Under the pieces are notes generated by a model. The model saw only the letters and a list, made by a program, of their open reading frames with translations, was not told where the DNA came from and did not search any database. A stretch of DNA of 5,285 nucleotides, from contig WJKO01000402.1 of the NCBI GenBank assembly GCA_014729055.1, positions 1 to 5,285 on the forward strand. Direction: 5' to 3'. The stretch's first letter is position 1. Every line of letters begins with the position of its first letter. Source of the stretch: Promethearchaeota archaeon. Its GTDB lineage: Archaea; Asgardarchaeota; Lokiarchaeia; Sigyniarchaeales; Promethearchaeaceae. Shown piece after piece: positions 1-5,285 of this stretch. Position numbers and translations under genes: made by a program.

Positions 1-311
1 ATCGAATAATTCACTTTGATCTACCAACATATGAAGAAAGATTAGAGATTTTTAAAATCCATACTCGACATATGCCTTTGGAAGACGTTGACCTAGAAAA
101 GCTGACTCGGAAGTGGAGAAACGAGAAATTATCTGGCGCCAGTATCAAGGCTATATGTCAAGAAGCGGCGATGAATGCAATTCGAGAGACAACAGCTGAA
201 GGTCCTAGAAAAGGTATTATGTCTGTAACAATGAATGATTTCGTAACTGGATTCAAACGATATAAACATAAATTACGTGGAAGCGAAAAAACAGCACCTG
301 TTTATTCTTAA
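1..311 (+). CDS. Cdc48/VCP-like AAA ATPase, C-terminal end (partial)
   Basis: This is the last ~102 codons of a gene that begins left of the window; the reading frame is open from the first base to TAA at 309-311. The first complete codons read RIIHFDLPTYEERLEIFKIH, which matches the stretch just after the arginine-finger region of Cdc48-type AAA modules. The C-terminal helical lid follows: HTRHMPLEDVDLEKL, then SGASIKAICQEAAMNAIRE, where the family usually has GAD and then a conserved AAM-ALRE helix. Such ATPases unfold proteins or pull them out of complexes in the cytoplasm. The last three residues are V-Y-S, a hydrophobic-Tyr-any (HbYX) ending like those that archaeal AAA unfoldases use to dock on the 20S proteasome. 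The basic tail before it (KRYKHKLRGSEK) is unlike the usual acidic or disordered tails. The Walker motifs lie outside the window, so the number of AAA domains cannot be told. A PAN-like or other AAA relative remains possible, but the lid sequence favours Cdc48. Confidence 0.85.
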   Translation, partial: RIIHFDLPTYEERLEIFKIHTRHMPLEDVDLEKLTRKWRNEKLSGASIKAICQEAAMNAIRETTAEGPRKGIMSVTMNDFVTGFKRYKHKLRGSEKTAPVYS

Positions 312-330
312 AAAAAGATTAAAAAAAAAA
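310..330 (-). terminator. Poly-T terminator for the minus-strand surface gene
   Basis: Read on the minus strand, the 3' side of the surface gene runs into a tract of ten T, then AATC, then seven T. Runs of T in the non-template strand are enough to end transcription in archaea without a hairpin. The tract lies about 50 bases past that gene's stop codon and touches the stop of the converging AAA ATPase gene. On the plus strand the same spacer (331-377) is only moderately T-rich, so the end signal for the AAA gene is less clear. Confidence 0.5.
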
Positions 331-377
331 TATATTATTTAATTTATCAGATTCTCTATTTCATTCGGATTTTCTAT

Positions 378-2765
378 TTAACGTGGCGTTTTAAATTTAT
401 ATGGATATTTTTTCTTCAATAATTTATAGATTAAATAACCAAGTGCGCCAGCTCCCGCCACGGATCCAACAATTATTAGAATCAATGCCCATAATGGTAA
501 ACCTGGACCACCAATTATCATAATTGGGCAACCAAATTGTCTTACGTCCAGTCTGATAATTGTATTGTACTCTTGGGCATCTGGCGCGAGATTTAGATAG
601 AGATAGGCTTTTTCTGTAATAAATCCAAACTCCATAGACATATTCTGATTAGCGCCACCAGTTGCATAGTATTCGGCAAATGTGCCACATAAATATTCTC
701 CAAAATCATATGTAGCATCGTAAATATCTAAGGTGTTATAATTAAAGTCTGATGGAAAGAGCAATCCAGAATTTACAACTGTTCCGTTGATTACTTGTAA
801 ATTAAGTTGAGTCCAATCATGTATCGTTTTTGGATTTATTTCTATGTATAAATACTCTTTTTCCGTTGCATTAATTGTATATACCGAGTCATATGGCAGA
901 TCTGATAGATTTTGATGCTCTGAATATCTTGCTGGTATTGCATCGCCTACATTATATATATCTTTTTGATATAAATCGGGTCTTTCGAACATAGCTGTTG
1001 AGAAAGTGAGTGTATCATTGAACTTCAAAGGAATCCCAGCAGAACTTCCATTATAATCATAAATATACATGTCTGAGAGAGCAAAAAGCATTGCCGCGTC
1101 AAATGCTTGATGATTCCGATTTATTGTATGACTTAAATCAGTGCCAGACCATACATTATCAAAGTTGTCAAAATACGTATTTGGCCAATTTCCCCATGTA
1201 GCTCGATAATAATAAAACTCCTTTTCCTCTTCTAATAAATCGTAGGCGACATACGTAGATAAATCAAATCGGATTTGTATATATTTCTTAAGACTTATAG
1301 ATTTAACCTCTGGTGTTGCAGCTCCACTATTCGAACATCTACATCTTATAAGATAGAGATCTCTTCCATTTGTGTTAGGTAATTCGTCACCAGTACTTTC
1401 ACCACCACTATATGGTTCCCAATCATCCATATTCCCTGATCCAGGATCCCATACTATTTTTCCATCTTGAGATAATGAACAAGTGCCGTTATCTGTTCCA
1501 TCGTTAAATTGATGCGATCCCGCAAAGTTTTCCCAATTTCCACCATTCCAGAATGACCAAACAAACATATCATCAACCGCTGCTATATCAACGTCAACAT
1601 ATATTGAACTAAACTTGTCTTCACAACCGATTATAAATGCGTCACCGTTGGTTCCGCCATCAGTTTTAAATGGAACAGAACTCGTGTTACTGGGTTGAAT
1701 TCCCTCGGTGTAATCTGTAAAGATATTTCCTGTATCATCCCATAATGATCCAAGCGTTGGATTCAAATCTACATCAAAGATACCTTGGTTATCAGCGGCT
1801 TCTAATGACACATTATAGCCGTAATACCAGAAGTTTTCATCTACATTGAATGCATAGCCCCCTCCGTAAGATGTACCTTCAGTTGCAGATTCTGGCATAT
1901 TTTGCCAACGTGATAAATTTATATTTGTAAATTGACTTAATGGTATATTTTCATCGGGATCTTTATCGAGAGTATTCATAGATGTTAGAGAAGTGACTTT
2001 ACTTGAATATTCAATATACTCCGTTCCAGCAGAACCTGAATGAGTAAAGGCAAAGAAATAAGTTCCTGGTTCAACTAGAATGTTGTAATAATCCATACTC
2101 CCCATACCATCCAATTGCTTAAAGATTTCTGGATGTTCGAGATGACCATTTAATTTTCTAAACACAATATTACCACCATCTTTGTATAAATCAGGGGAAT
2201 CTGCGCCTTTATCGATAAAACTTAATGCCAATATCGATGGATCCGAAATCTTGATTTTCCGAGCGGTTGTTCCTTGATTTTTAGTAAGAGATACCAGTTC
2301 TGATGTATTAGGTGTATGCTCTATTGGTTTAACATCATTAACCCTAAGATAATACCTAACTGGCTGAGCAATTGCAATGTCTACAATATTCCAAGTGAAA
2401 TATGCAGGGTTTTCAATGACCAAGTATACTTTTTTATCGTTTGTTACCGGAAGAACTTGATTTATACCAGTTGGAACGGGTGCAGTGGAGAAACCACTAT
2501 CAGCCCCCCAGAACCCATTGATACTAGGTGAGCCGTATTCAACGTCTAAATAATAGTTGTAAAACCTTCCAATATCCTTTATATCAATGGAATAAACATC
2601 AAATGTATATTCTGGAGTAGTGTATTCCATACTTCCAGGAATTGGACCTACATCGTATAGATGTCCAAAATCTACCGAAGTTGGTTTGTGATATTCACAT
2701 CTTAAGGTAACTTGTGGGTCAGCTGTTGGCAGATAAATAAAATAATCTCCACGCTCGAAGTAATC
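378..2765 (-). CDS. Large surface protein, main body with C-terminal membrane anchor (frameshifted from its signal peptide)
   Basis: I do not recognise a named family for the whole protein. The first ATG is at 2630, giving 750 residues, but coding clearly extends upstream in frame to about 2759 (FERGDYFIYLPTADPQV and on), where it abuts the signal peptide piece in the neighbouring frame; together they make about 856 residues. In ATG-2630 numbering, residues ~330-447 form a recognisable beta-sandwich module: DAFIIG, then F-VWSFWNGGNWENF, DGT, SQDGKIVWDPG, DDWEP, LYLIRC and TPEVKSI. This layout is common in phage and archaeal surface or fibre proteins. The rest is rich in aromatic residues, Asn and Asp, as in extracellular beta domains, with 11 N-X-S/T sequons. 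Near the end, GGPGLPLWALILIIVGSVAG starts a membrane helix (~711-737), followed by a short basic cytoplasmic tail (KLLKKKYPYKFKTPR). The predicted topology is outside body, inside tail. A role in the S-layer, adhesion or sugar binding is inference only. Confidence 0.85.
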   Translation of the reverse strand, partial: DYFERGDYFIYLPTADPQVTLRCEYHKPTSVDFGHLYDVGPIPGSMEYTTPEYTFDVYSIDIKDIGRFYNYYLDVEYGSPSINGFWGADSGFSTAPVPTGINQVLPVTNDKKVYLVIENPAYFTWNIVDIAIAQPVRYYLRVNDVKPIEHTPNTSELVSLTKNQGTTARKIKISDPSILALSFIDKGADSPDLYKDGGNIVFRKLNGHLEHPEIFKQLDGMGSMDYYNILVEPGTYFFAFTHSGSAGTEYIEYSSKVTSLTSMNTLDKDPDENIPLSQFTNINLSRWQNMPESATEGTSYGGGYAFNVDENFWYYGYNVSLEAADNQGIFDVDLNPTLGSLWDDTGNIFTDYTEGIQPSNTSSVPFKTDGGTNGDAFIIGCEDKFSSIYVDVDIAAVDDMFVWSFWNGGNWENFAGSHQFNDGTDNGTCSLSQDGKIVWDPGSGNMDDWEPYSGGESTGDELPNTNGRDLYLIRCRCSNSGAATPEVKSISLKKYIQIRFDLSTYVAYDLLEEEKEFYYYRATWGNWPNTYFDNFDNVWSGTDLSHTINRNHQAFDAAMLFALSDMYIYDYNGSSAGIPLKFNDTLTFSTAMFERPDLYQKDIYNVGDAIPARYSEHQNLSDLPYDSVYTINATEKEYLYIEINPKTIHDWTQLNLQVINGTVVNSGLLFPSDFNYNTLDIYDATYDFGEYLCGTFAEYYATGGANQNMSMEFGFITEKAYLYLNLAPDAQEYNTIIRLDVRQFGCPIMIIGGPGLPLWALILIIVGSVAGAGALGYLIYKLLKKKYPYKFKTPR

Positions 2766-2947
2766 TCAATAGAACTAATTTTAGGATCATAGAGTCTTAT
2801 TACTCCTTTTTCTTCATTCAATGATTGAGTGGTAGTTACTGTCATCGTTGGATTTCCCGCACTCAACCCAAACGATATGAAGCTTTGCATAACAAAAATA
2901 TAGACGAGAATAGATAGACAAAGCGTCGTTTTTCTTAACTTTTTCAT
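2702..2947 (-). CDS. Signal peptide and N-terminus of the surface protein (5' piece of a frameshifted gene)
   Basis: This 81-codon frame starts at ATG 2947-2945. It begins with a textbook Sec signal peptide: basic MKKLRK, a hydrophobic core (CLSILVYIFVMQSFISF), and a likely cleavage point near GLSAGNP (residues ~27-33). Mature sequence follows (TMTVTTTQSLNEEKGVIRLY, then DPKISSIEIT). After residue 63 the frame turns into unlikely sequence (SSVEIILFICQQLTHKLP) and stops at 2702-2704, while convincing coding continues in the next frame from base 2759. One missing base near ACTTCG (2756-2761), for example TTT read as TT, would join the two into one gene. It is therefore best read as the N-terminus of the downstream surface protein and not a separate small secreted protein. 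No strong Shine-Dalgarno motif precedes the ATG. Confidence 0.7.
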   Translation of the reverse strand: MKKLRKTTLCLSILVYIFVMQSFISFGLSAGNPTMTVTTTQSLNEEKGVIRLYDPKISSIEITSSVEIILFICQQLTHKLP

Positions 2948-2999
2948 GATTTAACACTTTCTTTTACATTTATTGTTATCAAATAAGATGTAAATTTCC

Positions 3000-3007
3000 T
3001 ATAAAAT
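3000..3007 (-). promoter_or_regulatory. Possible TATA box of the surface protein gene
   Basis: On the minus strand this reads ATTTTATA, close to an archaeal TATA box. It lies about 53-60 bases upstream of the ATG at 2947. With the usual spacing of about 25 bases, the transcript would start near 2977 and carry a leader of about 30 bases. It overlaps the base of a perfect hairpin at 3001-3024. In AT-rich DNA such boxes arise easily by chance, so this is tentative. Confidence 0.3.
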
Positions 3008-3035
3008 CATTTGTATGATTTTATCATTTGTATGA
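3001..3035. repeat. 10-bp inverted repeat overlapping a 13-bp direct repeat
   Basis: Bases 3001-3010 (ATAAAATCAT) and 3015-3024 (ATGATTTTAT) are perfect reverse complements around the 4-base loop TTGT. Over the same ground, ATCATTTGTATGA occurs twice, at 3006-3018 and 3023-3035, with a 17-bp period. The structure sits between the divergent surface gene and the aminotransferase remnant, overlapping the possible TATA box and ending at the in-frame stop (3033-3035) that limits the aminotransferase frame. It could be an operator, or a scar of the rearrangement that removed the aminotransferase N-terminus. Confidence 0.6.
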
Positions 3036-4100
3036 ATAAAATTTTCGCCAAGGCGTTATACTAACAAGATTGCTATTGAACTAGCAAGGAAATTAAGTGA
3101 AATTACTCCAGCACCTTTGAAAAGATCCTTGTTCTGCCCTGGTGGCACAGATGCGGTTGAAATGGCTTTGAAATTATCTATGGGCAATACAAATAGATAT
3201 AAAATATTATCATTTTGGGATGCATTTCATGGTGCAGGATTTGGAGCAATTTCAGTTGGAGGGGAGGCAATATTTAGGGGACAAATTTCACTTTTGCCTG
3301 GTACACTGCATGTGGCACCACCAGATTGCTATCGATGCCCTTATGGATATCCTGATAAAGAATCTTGCAGTTTAGAATGTGCAAAAATGGTAAGATATGT
3401 TCTAGATAAGGAAAAGGATGTAGCTGCATTTATCGGAGAAGCAATCCGTTCTATGCCCTATATTCCTCCGACGGGATTCTGGAAAGAGATTCGTTCTGCA
3501 TGTAATGATTTCGGAGTAAGACTCATCATTGACGCTATCCCCCAATGTCTCGGTAAGACGGGAAAGATGTTTCCAATTGACCATTATGATCTCATACCAG
3601 ACATCATGGTAATAGGGAAAGGTTTAGGTGGTGGTATTTTTCCAATTGCAGGTATAATTGCTCGGGAAGGTATGAATACTCTGGAACATAGGGCAATCGG
3701 ACATTATACACATGAGAAAAGTCCAGTCGGATGTGCAGCAGCTTTGGCTACCATAAATTATATTGAGAAATATAATTTAGTCGATAATGCAGAGAAGCAA
3801 GGCGCATACGCCTTAAAACTGCTTAATGAATTAAAGGAAAAACATAGTATGATCGGGAATATTAGAGGCATAGGGCTGTTACTGGGAATTGAATTGGTCA
3901 AAGATCGTAAAACAAAGAAACGAGCTACAGAAGAAGCGGAAAAAGTATTATATAGATGTATTAATAAGGGGCTCAGTTTCAAATTAACGATGGGTAATAT
4001 AATCTCCCTCTATCCGCCATTGATAATAACTAGAGAACAGATGGATTGGGCAATAAAAATAATAGATGAATCATTATCTGAAGTTGAGAAAGCTTGTTAA
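3036..4100 (+). CDS. 5'-truncated class III PLP aminotransferase (GABA aminotransferase/dialkylglycine decarboxylase-like), probable remnant
   Basis: Fold-type I PLP enzyme of aminotransferase class III. The best in-frame initiator is TTG 3117, but it has no ribosome binding site, and family-like sequence continues upstream (RYTNKIAIELARKLSEITPA, from ~3054) to a stop at 3033-3035 with no ATG or GTG between. Family members have about 430-450 residues, so roughly the first 100 are missing. In TTG-3117 numbering: phosphate-binding GGTD 9-12, FHG 38-40, E108, D139 for the PLP ring nitrogen, Lys168 in the GKGLGGG motif for the Schiff base, and T198. The C-terminus (IGNIRGIGLLLGIELVKDRK, then YPPLIITREQMD) is strikingly like dialkylglycine decarboxylase and GABA aminotransferase. 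Two motifs are altered: EAI for the usual EPI/EPV, and DAIPQ for the usual DEVQ/DEIP. A CxxC-x9-CxxxC cluster lies at 71-88. The substrate cannot be named. No stops interrupt the remaining frame, so the truncation is recent, an assembly fault, or the product is still used. Confidence 0.75.
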   Translation: MKFSPRRYTNKIAIELARKLSEITPAPLKRSLFCPGGTDAVEMALKLSMGNTNRYKILSFWDAFHGAGFGAISVGGEAIFRGQISLLPGTLHVAPPDCYRCPYGYPDKESCSLECAKMVRYVLDKEKDVAAFIGEAIRSMPYIPPTGFWKEIRSACNDFGVRLIIDAIPQCLGKTGKMFPIDHYDLIPDIMVIGKGLGGGIFPIAGIIAREGMNTLEHRAIGHYTHEKSPVGCAAALATINYIEKYNLVDNAEKQGAYALKLLNELKEKHSMIGNIRGIGLLLGIELVKDRKTKKRATEEAEKVLYRCINKGLSFKLTMGNIISLYPPLIITREQMDWAIKIIDESLSEVEKAC

Positions 4101-4137
4101 TAAAATTTAAGTTGAAAGATTGTTAATAAAACTTAAG
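4094..4137 (+). repeat. 18-bp direct repeat around the aminotransferase stop and coaD leader
   Basis: TTGTTAATAAAATTTAAG (4094-4111) and TTGTTAATAAAACTTAAG (4120-4137) match at 17 of 18 positions with a 26-bp period. The first copy contains the aminotransferase stop codon. The last three bases of the second copy are part of coaD's AAGGAG. It looks like a local tandem duplication. Confidence 0.7.
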
Positions 4138-4140
4138 GAG
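4135..4140 (+). promoter_or_regulatory. Ribosome binding site of coaD (AAGGAG)
   Basis: A full AAGGAG lies 6 bases before GTG 4147 and 9 bases before GTG 4150. It is the clearest Shine-Dalgarno motif in the window. It rules out the upstream in-frame TTG at 4120, which would place the site inside the coding sequence. Confidence 0.75.
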
Positions 4141-4146
4141 ATAATA

Positions 4147-4614
4147 GTGGTGGAATTTCCTTTCAAGTTATGTGGTATTGGTGGAACTTTTGATCATTTA
4201 CATAAAGGTCACAAATTATTGATAAAAACAGCCTTTAAATTAGGAAAAAAAGTTGTTATCGGTCTAACCACAGAAGAAATGATAAAGCACAAAAAGTTCC
4301 AAAATTTTATAGAAAATTATGAAAAGCGAAAGGAGAATTTACTTTCTTATATTGCAGATCTTAATCCTGATAATTTGAATCGTTGTGACATAATACCATT
4401 AAATGATCCATTTGGTCCCGCAATAAGCACGCCTGAATTAGAAGTTCATGTAAGTAGTGAGGAAAGTTACAAAATGGCAATGAGAATAAATCAGATTAGG
4501 GAAGAAAATGGATTAAACAAAATGATTCTGGTGATAATACCTGCAGTTCTAAATAAAGATGGAGATAAAATTAGTTCTTCAGATATTCGAGCAAGATTAG
4601 ATCCAAAAGAGTGA
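4147..4614 (+). CDS. coaD: Phosphopantetheine adenylyltransferase, archaeal/eukaryotic type
   Basis: The enzyme transfers AMP from ATP to 4'-phosphopantetheine, giving dephospho-CoA and pyrophosphate, the next-to-last step of CoA synthesis in the cytoplasm. It is a nucleotidyltransferase of the HxGH superfamily. With the GTG 4147 start (chosen for AAGGAG six bases upstream) it has 155 residues, the usual length for the archaeal single-domain form. GGTFDHLHKGHKLL (12-25) carries the HKGH catalytic signature at 19-22. GLTTEEMIKHKKF (39-51) and ENYEKRKENL (56-65) follow as in archaeal members. NDPFGPAISTPELE (86-99), VSSEESY (102-108) and the C-terminal ISSSDIR (142-148), equivalent to the ISSTRIR nucleotide-binding motif, complete the family pattern. 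It lies 46 bases after the aminotransferase remnant on the same strand and may be co-transcribed with it. All expected motifs are present and the gene looks functional. GTG 4150 is an equally possible start, one codon shorter. Confidence 0.93.
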   Translation: MVEFPFKLCGIGGTFDHLHKGHKLLIKTAFKLGKKVVIGLTTEEMIKHKKFQNFIENYEKRKENLLSYIADLNPDNLNRCDIIPLNDPFGPAISTPELEVHVSSEESYKMAMRINQIREENGLNKMILVIIPAVLNKDGDKISSSDIRARLDPKE

Positions 4615-4647
4615 ATTATAAAAATCGGATTTACAATTTAACTAGAT

Positions 4648-4681
4648 AATTATCGTCAATTACAAAAAATTATCGTCAATT
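4648..4681. repeat. Two exact 14-bp direct repeats, operator-like
   Basis: AATTATCGTCAATT occurs at 4648-4661 and again at 4668-4681, exactly 20 bp apart. Each copy has partial dyad symmetry (AATT-nn-CG-nn-AATT, 10 of 14 positions), and the first overlaps a perfect 10-bp palindrome GATAATTATC (4645-4654). The repeats lie just upstream of a TATA-like box and the membrane protein gene. A spacing of about two helical turns puts both copies on the same face of the DNA, as expected for paired regulator sites. Confidence 0.6.
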
Positions 4682-4690
4682 TTAAAAATA
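4681..4690 (+). promoter_or_regulatory. Possible TATA box for the membrane protein gene
   Basis: TTTAAAAATA is centred about 26 bases before the ATG at 4711. At the usual archaeal spacing the transcript would start at or next to the ATG, so the message would be leaderless. The absence of any Shine-Dalgarno motif before this ATG fits that idea. It directly abuts the second 14-bp repeat. AT-rich context weakens the call. Confidence 0.4.
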
Positions 4691-4710
4691 AGAATTAAAT
4701 TTGATAAAAA

Positions 4711-5229
4711 ATGACGTTGAATAAAAAATATTTATATAAAGTCTGGAAGAATGCAGGAATGGGTATGGACGGTGTAAATGCCCTACGCCGAGAAGTGATG
4801 CGAACAGAACAGAAGAGTAGGGGGATGTTTCAGACTCCAGAATCTGCTGTTAATTTAGTACCCCTCTTTACAAGATATAGAGACTATGCTGAGCCCACTG
4901 CGGATTCTGTGAAACTTTGGATGGTTCTTATTGGTGCCATGTGGGTTTTTTATATAGTGTTTAGAGCTCTGCCCTCCTATGATGCAGATTTAATTTCTGG
5001 ATCTGCTTTATTGGAATTATTTATAATAGATTCGGCTATTTTATCAATTGAGGGCATAATATTACAAATTAAACTCAAAAGAAATTGTGACCTAGAAAAT
5101 CCAGGAACAATACCAGATGAAAAAAAGAGTTCTTGTGGTATTCACGTTCAAGGTTTAATAATTCTAATCATAATGATGGCAATTTCGCGTATAATTCTTG
5201 AATCTGAAACAGGGATTGGTATTTTTTAG
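4711..5229 (+). CDS. Membrane protein of unknown family, three predicted helices
   Basis: I do not recognise this 172-residue protein. A polar, basic N-terminal part of about 65 residues (KKYLYKVWKNAGMGMDGVNA, then LRREVMRTEQKSRGM) carries no signal peptide and is likely cytoplasmic. Three hydrophobic segments follow: ~69-87 (starting LWMVLIGAMWVFYIVF), ~97-121 (starting GSALLELFIIDSAILSIEGI) and ~147-164 (GLIILIIMMAISRIIL). The loop between the second and third is polar with two Cys (126 and 142). ATG 4711 is chosen because it follows a TATA-like box at leaderless spacing; there is no ribosome binding site. The 96-base gap from coaD and the repeats in that gap suggest it has its own promoter. 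The amphipathic acidic/basic N-terminus could contact a partner, but no function can be assigned. Confidence 0.7.
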   Translation: MTLNKKYLYKVWKNAGMGMDGVNALRREVMRTEQKSRGMFQTPESAVNLVPLFTRYRDYAEPTADSVKLWMVLIGAMWVFYIVFRALPSYDADLISGSALLELFIIDSAILSIEGIILQIKLKRNCDLENPGTIPDEKKSSCGIHVQGLIILIIMMAISRIILESETGIGIF

Positions 5230-5285
5230 CCACTTGGCGCTTCTGGAATCACAGACGCAATCAATTGAATAACATAAGATAATCC
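5226..5285 (-). CDS. Possible C-terminal end of a minus-strand gene (partial)
   Basis: On the minus strand, 19 codons from the right edge read GLSYVIQLIASVIPEAPSG and end in TAA at 5228-5226. The stretch is richer in G and C than the neighbouring spacers, as coding DNA is here. The stop overlaps the stop of the membrane protein gene by two bases, a tight convergent arrangement. The fragment is too short to name a family, and chance cannot be excluded. Confidence 0.3.
   Translation of the reverse strand, partial: GLSYVIQLIASVIPEAPSG

Noticed and set aside
72..311. A separate 79-residue gene starting at ATG 72
   Set aside because: The frame is open to the left edge and encodes continuous AAA-domain sequence, so the ATG is an internal Met.
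2316..2531. Open frame of 71 codons on the plus strand within the surface gene
   Set aside because: It lies wholly antisense to convincing coding sequence, has no ribosome binding site and an unlikely composition.
2740..2768. Programmed -1 frameshifting at the surface gene seam
   Set aside because: No classical slippery heptamer or obvious downstream pseudoknot was seen; a base deletion or sequencing error is simpler.
2948..3035. CRISPR-like or mobile-element terminal repeats
   Set aside because: Only two short repeat copies with overlapping symmetry, no spacer series, no transposase and no target-site duplication.
3402..3584. Open frame of 60 codons on the minus strand inside the aminotransferase
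   Set aside because: It is antisense to conserved active-site sequence of the aminotransferase and has no family resemblance.
3758..3982. Open frame of 74 codons on the minus strand, rich in Ser, Phe and Leu
   Set aside because: The composition is what the reverse strand of Lys/Glu-rich helices gives; it lies inside the aminotransferase.
4120..4149. Longer coaD form starting at TTG 4120
   Set aside because: The AAGGAG site would fall inside the gene, TTG 4120 has no site of its own, and the 155-residue form fits the family length.

Overview
The window looks archaeal, most likely Asgard, although that narrower placement is an inference from sequence style and not a database result. It is AT-rich. 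It carries an archaeal/eukaryotic-type phosphopantetheine adenylyltransferase (coaD), the end of a Cdc48-type AAA ATPase with a proteasome-docking C-terminus, and a large secreted protein with a single C-terminal membrane anchor and a short basic tail, a design common in Asgard surface proteins.

Layout. Bases 1-311 (+) hold the C-terminal end of the AAA ATPase, which enters from the left edge. It converges on a long minus-strand gene, and the 66-base gap between them holds A-tracts that read as a poly-T terminator for that gene. Bases 378-2947 (-) encode one surface glycoprotein-like protein of about 856 residues. It is split by a single -1 frameshift near base 2759, which separates the signal peptide end (2702-2947) from the body (378-2765). 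Bases 2948-3035 are a short divergent spacer with a 10-bp perfect hairpin, a 13-bp direct repeat and a possible promoter for the surface gene. Bases 3036-4100 (+) are a class III PLP aminotransferase that lacks about 100 N-terminal residues and has no credible start, so it is probably a gene remnant. A near-perfect 18-bp duplication lies between it and coaD (4147-4614, +), and the second copy runs into coaD's ribosome binding site. Bases 4615-4710 are a regulatory-looking spacer with two exact 14-bp repeats 20 bp apart and a TATA-like box. They precede a 172-residue membrane protein of unknown family (4711-5229, +). The last 60 bases may be the C-terminal end of a minus-strand gene entering from the right edge.

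The genes do not form one clear pathway. The AAA ATPase belongs to protein quality control, coaD to coenzyme A synthesis, and the surface protein to the cell envelope. The aminotransferase and coaD run in the same direction 46 bases apart. A beta-alanine link to CoA could be imagined, but the truncation argues against a working pair. I see no CRISPR array, transposase, tRNA, rRNA or defence cassette. The strongest points for follow-up are the split surface gene, the truncated aminotransferase with altered motifs, and the three repeat structures in the spacers.
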